The position numbers were made by a program, and so were the translations under genes. 64,000 bases of DNA from Myrica gale (lineage: Eukaryota > Streptophyta > Magnoliopsida > Fagales > Myricaceae), in contig OZ005604.1 of assembly GCA_963930655.1 (NCBI GenBank), positions 5,032,001 to 5,096,000 on the forward strand, written 5' to 3'. Each line of letters begins with the position of its first letter. Within the stretch, counting starts at the first letter, position 1. Below, piece after piece: positions 22,601 through 33,800 of this stretch. Below the pieces are notes generated by a model. The model had not been told where the DNA came from and searched no databases. It saw only the letters and a program-made list of their open reading frames with translations.

Positions 22601-25600
22601 GACTTAGCCGGATATGGAGTAGCCCTTGCAGTTGGGAAAGAATTTTCAGATGCATTCCCTGATCGCACATTTAAAACTCCATTGGTTGAACTTTTGGTGA
22701 AAAGTGGAAGAAATGGTGATAAGGACTTCCATGACCACCCTTATGCTTATTGCTTGATGTTTCCAAGTTGCTAATGGCTTTTTATGTTAATGATCGTGCT
22801 ACTTATGTACTTCCATTATTTTAGGCAAAAACAATGGAAAAGGATACTACATTTACGAGAAGGGGAGCAAGCCAAAACCTGACCCCTCAGTGCTACCAAT
22901 TATTGAGGAGTCTCAACGGCTAACCAATATAATGCCTGGTGGAAAGGTACTTTTGCTCCGTGTCGATATATGAGGATTCCATTTCCAGGAACTTAACGCT
23001 GTATAGCTTCAAGTTTTTGTTATCCTGCCCTCTTCTGATGTTATTATCCTTTCACTCCTTTCGAAACAAATCGCATTAAATGTTTGCTCAATTATTTTAC
23101 TGGTGGCAGGCTATATCCATTACTGATCAAGAAATAGTGGAGATGATACTCTTTCCTGTGGTGAATGAGGCATGTCGTGTTTTAGATGAAGGAGTAGTTG
23201 TCCGAGCATCAGACCTTGACGTTGCATCTGTTCTTGGAATGAGTTTTCCCTCTTACCGGTGAGTGAATTTATAACCTTCTTTCTTGTTGGACTTTCAAGT
23301 ACTCATTTCTTCCTTCTACAAACTTTTTTTTTTTTTCCTCGTGCTCTTTGGTGAAATATTGTCATAAAGATTTGTTATAATCTTGTTCTATGAAGTGTAA
23401 GGAAAATGTTGGAATACTATTATCAGTCTGTATTCTCAGATAGTTATATTGCAAATCTACCATTCTCACTTTTTCCTCGTGCTAGACTAGTAGACTGTGA
23501 GGAAGGAGACATCCTTGAACGCTTAGTTTTTTATTCCCCCCCCCCTTTTCCCCCTGTTTTTCATTAACGAGTAATTATAATTTCTCTGCTGTTCTGTGAG
23601 AATAAGTTGCATGTGCATAGTAATTTTTGAAATCCAGTCGCCCTCCACATGAAATCTACAAAATCTTAAAATTAGGTCTTTAAATAAAGAGGGGCCAGGA
23701 TATTCTATGGTGGTTATTCCGGAGACATTTTGTTGCATTCCTGAAATGAGGATTTAGATATCTTAACAAGATTCTTCTCCAAAATGGGCTATTGAGATAC
23801 GATTATGCATGTCCATACCCTTGTTAGTATGGTACCTTACAAACTTCGACTTCCTTTGGCTAGTAGTTATTTCAAATCTTGTGCACGAAAAGTGCAAGAA
23901 TGTATTGTGCCTGGGAGTGAAAAAACTTGTTTGAAAAATGTTTTCTCCGTCCTCTCTCCTCTTCCCTCTTCCCCCAATAGTTTGCTCCGGTTGTTTTCGT
24001 GTCAGTTTTTCCGGCAGATTGTTGTTCTTAGCTTAGTTAGTTAGTCCTGATGTCCTTTTCCCGTCGCTTCAGTGTTGAAGCTAAGGAGTTCCGGGTCTCA
24101 GTTTTTGTCAATGGGGTAGTCCAACTGTCGGAGTGGAGTCGGAAAGTTACGAGCTCGATCTTCCTTGGGAGGTTTGGAGCTGACTGGATTGTAAACGTGG
24201 TTCGTCGGTTGGAAATGGTTGTCAATACGGAGGAGGTTGTTGTTAAACTTAACGAAGCTTCTCGAGGCCTCTTGGCGCAGAGGTGTAGTAACAAAGCTGG
24301 GAGGTTTGTTGCTATCGCCGAGTTTGGAGGGGGACGCAGGCAGGGAGTGGTTATGGTCCCGGAAGGAAAGGGGGGAGTTGGTTGGAAGAGGTTAGCCGAT
24401 GTGTTTAAGTAGGTTGTGTCTCACCTCAGTCTGAGTTATAGCCGGAAAGAGGGATCGGGTGGGGCTGGAGAGCGTCAAGAGCTCTCGTTTGTTGATGTTC
24501 TCAAGAAGGGTCTGTTGAGAGAAAGTTTAAGGGGCCAGTCATCGGAGGTGGAGGGGCTCGGAGTGAGTAGGGATGAAGTGGGGAAGACGAAGGAGACGCA
24601 TAACGTCTCGTTTTCAAATTTGAACTCTGACATTTCTTTTCCCAAAGGCCCGACTGTAACTGCAGAGGCGGCTGGAGTCGTGTCTGTGTGGAGGCAAAAG
24701 CTGATGGGTATTCGAAAAGAGGTGGACGAGTTATTGGAGTTGTTGGGAAGTGCGAATGGGTTGGGTATTTTGCAGCTGGGTAGTGCGACTGGGGTGGATG
24801 TTTTGCAGTTGGACAGCGAGAATGGGTCGGACCCAAGAGTTGGGCCTCGTCTCTTTGAAGGGCCCTCATCTTCTGGGCTGAAGCTGGGTGGTATGGAGGC
24901 ATCGGCTGGGCTTTCGGGGGCCCTGGTTGTGACGGATGGGGGAGCAGTTCACCCGATCGTTTCTGTGGAGCTCGGAGGCATGAAAGGCCACGTGGCGCCG
25001 GAGTTTAAGTCGCCGGCGCCTTCCGTCGTCGTTGGCGACTTCCCGGAGACCTTTCCGGCGTCGGAGTATTCGCCGGATAATGGTAGAGCTCTTGCTGATG
25101 GCTTATCGGGGGTCATCGAGCTCGGAGGCAGGGAAGGCAACTCGTCGGCGGCGGATTCCCTCTTGTCGGCGCCGTCTGTTGTCGATGGCGACTGCCCGGA
25201 GGCCTCTCAGACGCAGGAGCTTTCGCCGGAAGTTTCGCCCGAAGGCACTTTCGAGGGTCAGCTCCCGTCGGGGGCTATGGTTGTGTATGCTGGAGGGGGT
25301 GGACATGATGGAGGGGGTGGGCATGATCGAGGGTCCGATCTTGTCGGGGGCTCTGGGCACGATGGGCCTATCTCGGCTGGGTTTGCTGGGCCTTGGGCAG
25401 GAGGAGGGGCTGGGCACGAGGGGGCTTTGGTTGTGGCTGGGCATGATGGGCTCGGGTCTGCTGGGCCTATCTCTGGGCCCCTCTTAGGTGGGCAGGAGGA
25501 GGGGGCTTTGGTTGTGGCTGGGCATGATGGGATCGGGTCTGCTGGGCCTATCTCTGGGCCCCTCTTAGGTGGGCAGGAGGAGGGGGCTTTGGTTGTGGCT

Positions 25601-28018
25601 GGGCATGATGGGCTCGGGTCTGCTGGGCCTATCTCTGTCCCTAGTAACGTTATGAAGGGTGAATCCCCGGCGTGGGTTTTAGATATGGTTTCCTCTGTGG
25701 GTAATATGGTTGGGCTGTCGTGTGGTGGTCACGAGGACAAACTGAGAGATCTCTTTGCAGCGTTGGAACGGGATCGGGTGCAGCCTTGTTCGAAAAAATC
25801 TCGAAAATCAAAGGGGAAGATGATTAGAGAGTTGCAGGGATTGAAGTCTTCAGTTAACTATGATGGGGCTCCCTCGATCGATCGGAACACTTAGAGCCAT
25901 GGGCTAGTCTGATAGGGGGACAGTTTGGGCGGGATCTTGTTGGGGGTGCTTTTGTTTTTCTTGTTGGTGTATGGGCAGGAGTTTCTTGTTGGGAGGGTGT
26001 TTCGTGAGGGGTGTGTTTTTTTTTTTTTTTTCCTCAGTACATTCTCTTGTACTGGCGACTCCGTTGTTCCTTGTTTTCCTTAGTGTTTAATAAAATTGAC
26101 TTACTTATCAAAAAAAAAGTTATTTCAAATCTCATTGCAGTCATTTCCATGTTGCAGCGGCGGTATTGTTTTCTGGGCAGATGCAGTCGGGCCTAACCAT
26201 GTTTATGCTAGTCTGAAGAAATGGTCAGAGCTATATGGAAATTTCTTTAGACCATCAAGGTTTTTGGAAGAAAGAGCGACAAGAGGCATCCCTTTGGTAA
26301 GAACTCTATTCCCCTTCTCTCCTGTTTTATTTATGGGTTTGCTCCTGTGTACTTCACATCCCACAACTTTGAGATTAAGGACAGACTGCTTTCTGCCTGA
26401 TAGGAAGATAACATTGACCCTCCATTATATTTGCTAATGCTTGAGTCAGCTTCTTGTTTGTTTTGTTGTAATTTCAAGTTGCCTTTAAGGGTCTATTTGT
26501 ATGCTTTTAAAACTATTATTTTACATAAATTTTTTTCATTGAAACGTTTTCAGGGAAATAATTACTTTTCAGTGTTTTGTTATTTCTTTAAAATATTTTG
26601 TGAAGTTTGACACGTTTAATGATTTACGTATTTGCATAAAAAATTTAATATGTGCTATGGATTACATAATTAGGCTCAACAAGAAATCAAATCTCAGCTA
26701 TCAAAACCGAATTGTCGACATTTTCTTCGACTTTGATTTTCTGTGAAGTTTGATTTTGACTTTTATTGGCGAAACATCATTGTACGACTCATGTCTTTGG
26801 GCAAAAATCAATAAAAACTCTCAAGTTCCAAAATATTTTATTACACCCCATATGTTTCAAAAACAATCAACCCTCGCTTTCCGTTTGATTTGGTCATTAA
26901 GTTATACAGAAAGTGATATGAATTGATCGAAATGCCCTTTTAAGACAATTTTAAAAATAAATTAAAAAAATTAATGAAATAGTTTCAATATTTTTATTTT
27001 AAAAATTTTACTTTTTATTTTTTAAATGAAAATTTTAATATTTTTAGTCCTTTTGTATTAGAGGAATATTTTGGTTATTTTTCATGTGATTTAACGGCCA
27101 AATCAAATGGAAGGAGAAGATTGATTTGTTTTGAAACATATGGGCGGAATAAAATATTTTGGAACTTAAGAGGGTTTGTGGATTTTTGCCCATAGAAATA
27201 GGGCGCTATGATGTTCCCAAAAACAATTTAGTCTACGGAAAATTTGAGCTTGGTTTGTTTTATGAAAAAATAATAGTTTGTTGTTGTTGACTTGAAAACT
27301 TTTTACTTTTACCTCATTTTCCTGTGTTTGTCAAATACTTGAAAACAACTAAAACAAATTACAGAATTTATTCTACAAGCAAACAGACGGACCCTAATAG
27401 TTAAGTAGTTGTTTATTCCATTGATAGAGAGAGGTTTCTTGATGTTGACCCTGTTATTGATTTGGACACCTCATTTATCCGAAAAAAGAAAAGAAAATTT
27501 GACTAATCATGGTTGTAAGCTACTTCTTTACTTGCTAGTAATCAAAGGTTGTGTTTGAGTGTTAAAATTTTGGGAGGTTAAAATTTTAGGGTATTGGATT
27601 TGGTGAAAAAGTGAAGAGAGAGATAGTTTTTAATATTTAATATAGTGAAAAGTAATAATGTGATGGTAAAAGAGAGATTATATTGTAATTTTTTATTGTA
27701 TTAAAATTTTAAGAATGATAAAATTTTAAGTAACAAACATACCCTAAGATTGGTTTATTTAAGTTCGTTCCCAATGGAATGGTTTAGTTGACACATTTTC
27801 ATATATATTGGGGATGTGCTGAAAGTATCTTCCTTCAAAAACAATAAGTTTGTCATCAAGAGGATAGAAAGGTTGATGGGTACAGTTGAAGAAAGCAAAC
27901 AAATACAACGTGGCAGTGCACCCTTTTCTTCAAAAACAACAGAGAAGTAAATGACATTCTTATTTCCCTGCAGAGTGCACCTGCCTCGTCATCTCAAGCA
28001 TCAAGGCCACGCTTGTGA
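16645..28018 (+). CDS. AIM1: AIM1-like peroxisomal fatty-acid beta-oxidation multifunctional protein
   Basis: The enzyme combines 2-trans-enoyl-CoA hydratase and L-3-hydroxyacyl-CoA dehydrogenase activities of peroxisomal beta-oxidation. Eighteen exons join in frame to 724 aa: 16645-16738, 16824-16895, 17237-17299, 17409-17465, 17595-17662, 17787-17868, 17974-18029, 18570-18872, 19093-19179, 20337-20511, 20883-21004, 21255-21418, 22026-22280, 22594-22715, 22825-22946, 23110-23258, 26158-26296 and 27974-28018, all GT-AG. The hydratase half has GGRFSGGFDI, Glu115 (GGGLELA) and Glu135 (GLPELTLGVIPGFGG). The dehydrogenase half has the NAD motif GGGLMGSG near 315, NTSTIDL and HFFSPAHVMPLLEIV. Length and wording fit Arabidopsis AIM1 (721 aa) better than MFP2. 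The C terminus is PRL, a PTS1-type signal. No lesion was found. The last two introns are large because of insertions. It is convergent with the TCX-like gene. Confidence 0.95.
21519..21741 (+). mobile_element. tRNA-derived SINE in an AIM1 intron
   Basis: This 223-bp insert is flanked by a perfect 19-bp duplication, AGTGTGTAATCAATAATAA, at 21500-21518 and 21742-21760. It starts CCCCAAGGGCGA and has an A box TAGCTCAGTGG (21531-21541), a B-box-like AGTTTGAGTCTC (21578-21589) and a short A-rich tail AAAACAAA. These are the parts of a plant SINE transcribed by RNA polymerase III. It lies in the intron between exons 12 and 13, in the sense orientation. Confidence 0.9.
24050..25894 (+). pseudogene. 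LINE ORF1-like frame, interrupted by one TAG
   Basis: One frame runs from the ATG at 24050 to the TAG at 25892-25894, broken only by a TAG at 24410-24412. The N-terminal 120 residues (FLGRFGADWIVNVV, AQRCSNKAGRFVAIAEFGGG, PEGKGGVGWKRLA) match a module I know from N termini of plant LINE-type ORF1 proteins. The family has no function I can state. Then come a low-complexity spacer and a Gly-rich tail with three 27-residue repeats. The end, IRELQGLKSSVNYDG, resembles the segment that precedes ORF2 in plant LINEs. The single stop makes it a recent pseudogene unless read through. Confidence 0.7.
25421..25640 (+). repeat. 81-bp in-frame tandem repeat, about 2.7 copies
   Basis: The word GGGGCTTTGGTTGTGGCTGG recurs at 25421, 25502 and 25583, exactly 81 bp apart. 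It encodes a 27-residue Gly-rich unit (GALVVAGHDG...SAGPIS...LLGGQEE). The copies are nearly identical, so amplification was recent. Confidence 0.9.
26489..27394. mobile_element. Fold-back Harbinger-like element (906 bp) in AIM1 intron 17
   Basis: The ends GGGTCTATTTGTATGCTTTT and, inverted from the right, GGGTCCGTCTGTTTGCTTGT are flanked by TAA at 26486-26488 and 27395-27397. A 3-bp TAA/TTA duplication fits PIF/Harbinger. The inverted similarity continues inwards to a second pair, GGGCAAAAATC at 26799 and its mirror ending at 27191, so most of the element is a large palindrome. The inner pair may be a nested MULE-like copy, but I could not find its own duplication. Confidence 0.6.
27547..27744. 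mobile_element. Tourist-like MITE
   Basis: The left end GGTTGTGTTTGAGTGTTAAAA and the right end, inverted as GGGTATGTTTGTTACTTAAAA, enclose the GTGAAAAAGTGAAGAGAGAG core shared with the copies at 52882 and 54076. The 3-bp duplication is imperfect. Confidence 0.6.
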
Positions 28019-30814
28019 GCAGTGAGCAGAAACTTTACCTTCAGTCCATCATCTTTGGCATCAACCTCAAGCATACTGATTATGGAGAAGAGAAATAAAA
28101 GTCAATGTTCTTTCTTCTTTTGATGTGTAAAATAAGTCATGTGTTTGGCTGACATGTAATTTTTCAAATCTTCAGTGATAATAAGATATTGGTTTCCCAG
28201 TCTTCCTCGTGGCACCTTTTTCCTTTTGTGCCCATGTTTTCTTTTCTTTTGGGAGGTTTTTAATTTTCATGCTGCCTATTTTACCCCTTTTATTTGCTGT
28301 GAATCAGATTGGGCCCCCTAATTTACCCTCAAAATTAGAAAGGTGGTGATAATTTAAAAGGGTTGAGTGAAGTTTTCTCTTCTTAGGATGTAGTCCCTCA
28401 CATTGTGCACTCACAAGTAGAAGATGAGGACACTCTTTGCATGCCTCCTTTAAAACTTCTTCTAGCAGCAGTTTGGCTCCTTGATAGTACGCGTCAGATT
28501 GACATCAGCAGTGATACCAGCCTCCTTGGTAATGGTGCCCAGGTAGGCCAAGGAAATTTCCTTTGTAACCATACGTAGGAGAAAACATTTCAGCAGCAAG
28601 TGGGTTTGTCTTCTTTGGCAGCAATTTCGTGGGTTCCTTTTTTTGAAATGCTTTTGATTCACTACAATGGCAACATGTCCTATTGATCTGACTTCTGAGT
28701 GATCGGATAGCATCCTGCCTTCAAAGCCTGAATGACATCCCTCACTGGACCCTATCCAGAGTACCTCGTAGTGCCAACCTGTTTGTGCACGAATTAATCC
28801 AATAGGCTACCAAAGAATTGTTGCCTTTGAAACGATGGTAATTTAAGGGAGCTGATTGTGCTTTTTGAAAGAAAATAAAAGGGCAGAACAAAACTATGTA
28901 CTTGAGTGCACAAAAACATGCAGCTTGTTTTTTTTATTATTATCAATTTTCTCCACTTTTTCCACAGAGGGGAGTCGGTGGACCTATTAACACTTAAAAA
29001 GGTTATTTTAAAAATCAATAATAATATTAAAACAAATCTTAAAATCGTCCGGTATAGATGTGAATAAATATTAAATCAATCAATAAAATAAGTAGCGAAA
29101 TATTAATTCAAATACCAATCACACAAGAAATAAAAATTTTTATTAACAAAATAGAAAATATTTAAATTACCTGAAAAAACCACTTCGGTGGGCCAGTATC
29201 ATCAGGAGGCCGAAACATCGTCTTCTGTGTGGTGGGGGGAGGGGATTCGGAGCGGGGGCTGAAAGACTGTTGTGTCTATATGTGATCTTATATGAGGATC
29301 CATATAATTAAAACCATCTTACAGTTTTAGTTTTGTTAGTTATTCCTCAAGCAAGCGATTAAATCCTTCAACGGGTGCAGTCAAGAAGTAGTAGAAGATT
29401 CCTTTTCTGCAGACTTGGTCGGCTAAAAATTTTAGAATTTGAATCTAATTTTTTAAATTTATATTCTTACACACATACTAATACAACTAAATTACCTTTT
29501 TTACATACATCATTACAATTCAACAACTTTTATATGCATGTCAATAAAAGCTTAAATATCACCTAAATATTCGTTATTCTTAAAATTTTTTCAAAATCAA
29601 CATGCCCACAGTTCCTGAGGGACTCCCAAAATAGTTCCAAATTTTCTCTGCTTTAACAATTGGACAATTTTGGCACCCATTAAAGAACCCATGGGACATG
29701 AGAAAGAAGAGTCAGGCATTTACACGTGTTCACTGTTGTCATTCCAGTATTGTGTTTTAAACCATTTTAAAATTTTAATAAAAAAAATAATTATAAAATA
29801 ATCTCTATCAAATAATCTCTTTCCATTACAATAAATGTAAAAAATTCCTACCTATTTTTTCACCAACTCTCATAAATAAAAAATTTGGTCATTATAAAAT
29901 TTTGGTAAAAAAAATAAAATAACTATAAAATAATCTCTCTCTCCTCTTCCCATCAAAATCATCTATTTTCTATTATAATAAACATAAACAAAAAAATCAA
30001 TCAAACAATCACTTTTTAAGTTTTCAATGACTCCTATAAAATTCATTTTTTATTACTCTCAAAATCTAATAGAACTCTAATCCCCTCAATTTTTACAACA
30101 TTCCCCAAATTTCGATTTGCTAACACCACCTTAATACTGCACTGTAATTCATGCTCAGATGTCATTTGCATGAGCAAAACCAGTACAACTTGCATAAACT
30201 TATCCAGTAGCACAGTCGTACCCTTTTCCTAATAATGCTTCCACCTGAAAGTCGCTATATAACACGAGAGCATAACCATTTGTTAATAATAATATACAGG
30301 TCAATAAAGATCTCCGACGCTGATGCCGAAGAAAAATGTTGGAAGGAGAATAGCATCTCTTTTACAAATTACAAAAACAGCTAATGTGGGTATTTGGATT
30401 AGACCCCAACAAATTGTTTGCGAAAAAAATGCAGGAAACGTATTCCATGATAAATTATAAAACTGCTCTTTGTTTCTGTAGAAATGTGAATACTAAAGAA
30501 AATTCCTAGCGCCAAACAATACAAGATATATAGTCATTGGCATTAATAATCTAAATTACAAGGCTCAGCATGTTACACCACCCTGTCCCCAAACTACGGT
30601 CGAAGCTGGAAGCTAGTTTAGGAATATATTACGGGCGTAGAAGGAAAGAATAGAAAAGAAAAAGAAAAAGGAAACAGGAAACTAGATACCTGTCAGCTCT
30701 AACAATGAGGCCCGACACCATCTTGACACCGCATTGAAGAACACCCAATAATGGTGCAGTATTATGCAGACGCAGGAGAATACCTTGGGGCCAGATTTCT
30801 GTACTATAATCTTT
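28019..30814. other. Convergent intergenic region between the AIM1-like and TCX-like genes
   Basis: It contains the AIM1 3' UTR (to roughly 28200), then repeats. A minus-strand open stretch at 28462-28713 encodes an 83-residue Cys/Lys-rich string with no motif I recognise, and I do not call it a gene. 29755-30130 is AT-rich with TAAAATTTT words typical of the Tourist-like MITEs. The TCX 3' UTR probably covers 30600-30814. Confidence 0.5.
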
Positions 30815-33800
30815 TTACATCTCTTTTTCCATCTTTTGTTTACTATCACCATTTTCGGGGATGAATGGAACTTTTGGAAGGATGTCATCACTAGGAGTTG
30901 TAACTGCTGGAGTGACCATCTGAGACGCCTTAGCTGGAGCTGGAACAATGCTTTTTGCAATACCATTGCTAGCTGGTCCCTGATGATGCCCTGCTTCGGT
31001 TCTGAGATTGGCAGCACCATTGCTCAGTACTTCTTTTTGAACCCCTAATTCATTTCTGGCTAGTGATGAACACACCATCTCTGTGGGAAGAGGATGTCAA
31101 TGTAAAGTAGGCAATTGGTATTTATTATTAAAGTCCACTGATTAACATTATCATTACTTAAAACAATGATATATATATGATATTAAGCTCTAGCACACCA
31201 ATAACAGTACACAGCAAGGAAAGAAAAGAACGCTCCTTGGGGGGGGGGGGGGGATAGCCAAAGCTAATAGATCAAAGAACCAAGTGGCATGCGTTACTTA
31301 CAGCTGGCCGCTTATGGTAATGCAAACTCTCCGATTACAGGCAAGCCATACACCACAAGAAAATGACCGTCCCCAAAATAAGGAAAAAAACCTATTGATC
31401 CGAACTTTCATACTTGCAACCCATTTGTTTCTTCAGTCAGCCATAATTTAGCTGTGGAATGTTGACTTTTAAGCATTAATAAAAAGGACATTGCTTTTTT
31501 CTGGGGTATTTCTTGACTGTCATTGAAGGTTTCTGTTGTTGCAAACAATGATCTTAGTTTGAAAAACTTGAAATGGTGAATTTCATTTACAGTTGAACTA
31601 TTTATAAAAACTTGGAGAGATTAACTTGCCTTTTTCTTCTCCACAAGCGATGAGCCTATTAAGATAATCTCGAAGCTTTGTCAGAACAATCCTTTCCTGC
31701 TCTGCATAGACCTCTGTCATGCCTTGTCCGTAAAGCAACTGTGAAGATGTGTTGCCATGACCCGTCAGCCTATCAGGTGAAGAAGATGCCATGAACATGG
31801 CATCTTGTTCATCACACATTAATGCTAAAGTTCCTGGAGACATTGGCCTTCCTTTTGGCACATCAGCACTATCTGAACTGGAATATTCGGCATATATCTT
31901 ATCAGCCTGGGTTGCACTCGAACAATCATCAGCCACAGCTTTCTCAACATCAGGATCCTTCTGGCTTGGAAACCTTTCTTGGGTCAATGAAGCAAGGGAG
32001 GCTTCTATCTGATATTCTGACCGCTTTTCTGTTGCACTTTTTTGCTCTGGACATATTAGTCAAGTTCATCATATGTTCTAGAATCATTAATCCCCAGTAA
32101 ACATATCATAGAAAACTTCTATATGAACCTCACAACTCCCAGTCATGTAAAGTTCAATATCGTAGTACATCCTGAGTTATACAAACCTCTAATATACAAA
32201 TCGAGAGATACCTGCAATTGTTCTGGCAGCTTCTCCTGATAGGACCACCAAAACTGAGCAAAGCTCCTTCACGTGCTGAGGATGGATAATGTCTGCTAAG
32301 AGAGACCTTCAAAGAGAACAAGCGAGTTAGTAACATGACCAAGCAGGTTGATGACATTTCTAGCAGACAGCTATTTTTACCTGTAAGTAAATTTTGAAGG
32401 GCCTATGGATCCAGTGCCACCAACACGAGCACCTGGTACAGAAGACAAGGAAGAGGCAGGTGCGGAAGCTTTGAGATGGTTTGCCTGATAAACATGAAAA
32501 CATCGAATCTTCGATAAACCGTCATAAATTCTGCGAGTGGTACCCAAAACTTAAAAGAAAAGGAACTTCAGTGGTAGCAAATAATAATAATTATAAAAGT
32601 ATTTATGCGCGCATAAAAACAGCAGTAGCTATTTCCTAATAATGCAGGGCCGCTCATTTTCACTCAACTTCTTTTCTAAACTACAACATAACCTTAAAAA
32701 TTCATAGAAGATATAAACATGGTCATGTGATTCATCGGAAGCCAGAGTGTGGATGGTAATAATTACTCGCTTACATTCACCAGTTTTCACCAATAACGAC
32801 TTGAAATATGTTTCTCCTTATGTATACCAACATCAAGTTTACCTGTTGAAATTGCCCAATCCGGTGAATGGAAGGATCCTTAGCTGCTGAATTATAGAAC
32901 AGCTCCTGACCTTTTCGTTTCTTTGATATTGGAGGGGATGCATAGCCAGAGGATCCAATAGCTCCAGTTATAGCAGCATTTGCTGCCTGCTGAATATGTG
33001 CCATGTTGTTGCCTTGGTCTCCATGGAATAGAGCCTGTCTCTCTTCACTACCCTCAAAATTCTTGCAGTCTATGCATTTACAATTTTCAGAGCAGAGAAT
33101 GTTGGCTTGGAAGCACTCACAGTACTTTTTGAGGCACCCAGATTTTTTACAATGACATCCCTTGTTGTGCTTTACCAATATTAAAACTTCCCCAGCCTCC
33201 TCCTGTATATAATTCAAAACAACATCACATATTTCTCGTTAGCATACGGAAAAATGAGTAGTGTTAGAAGTATAATAAGAGCAAAAAGTTCAATCTGCAT
33301 ATAACCAAGAAACACATTTCAAGTCATTAGTCGCAAACATTTTACTTGATTTTTTTCTAGGACAATATTTTTTATACTGCCATTGCATAAAATAGTTTAC
33401 TTATTTTGTGATTCAGTAAAAGGAACACAAACATGCACACATAGCCAAAAACAAAACAGAATATGAAGCCAATAGGTAAGACAATAACAATACTATAGCC
33501 ACTAATTCTAAATAATCATCTCATGCACAAACCAGGAAAACTCAACAATATTTGAATTCCGGATGACATACGAGTTTTAGCACAAAGTTCCCATACCCAC
33601 AGCAATTGTTATTTGGAATGGTGTCTTTAGGAGCAGATCACTAATTCACACTAATAAAGATGCAACCATGGCTAGAGACATCTTAAACAAAACCCCTTAT
33701 AAACATTGGTAGCTCCATTAATAACAAGACAGCTAAAATATAGAGCTTCTTGTGTATTTTATTGGTACCAACACAAAAACTGTAAGGCTACAAAGTCCAT

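Larger units (their letters stand above)
23880..26117 (+). mobile_element. LINE-derived retroposon without reverse transcriptase, in AIM1 intron 16
   Basis: The insert is bounded by a perfect 15-bp duplication, AGTTATTTCAAATCT, at 23865-23879 and 26118-26132. It ends in an A tract preceded by TTTAATAAAATTGACTTA, so it was integrated by target-primed reverse transcription. A 170-bp leader is followed by one long ORF1-type frame and then directly by the 3' tail. The endonuclease and reverse transcriptase expected in ORF2 of an L1-type LINE are absent. The element is therefore non-autonomous and must have been mobilised in trans (inference). Confidence 0.85.

Noticed and set aside
24501..25487. 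Antisense and alternate-frame ORFs over the LINE-derived ORF
   Set aside because: They are GC-rich shadows of the repetitive ORF1-like frame, with no motif or start context.
31241..31255. Long G or C runs (also near 35633, 57790, 58386 and 59380)
   Set aside because: Simple homopolymers in introns. They may be variable in length but show no further structure.
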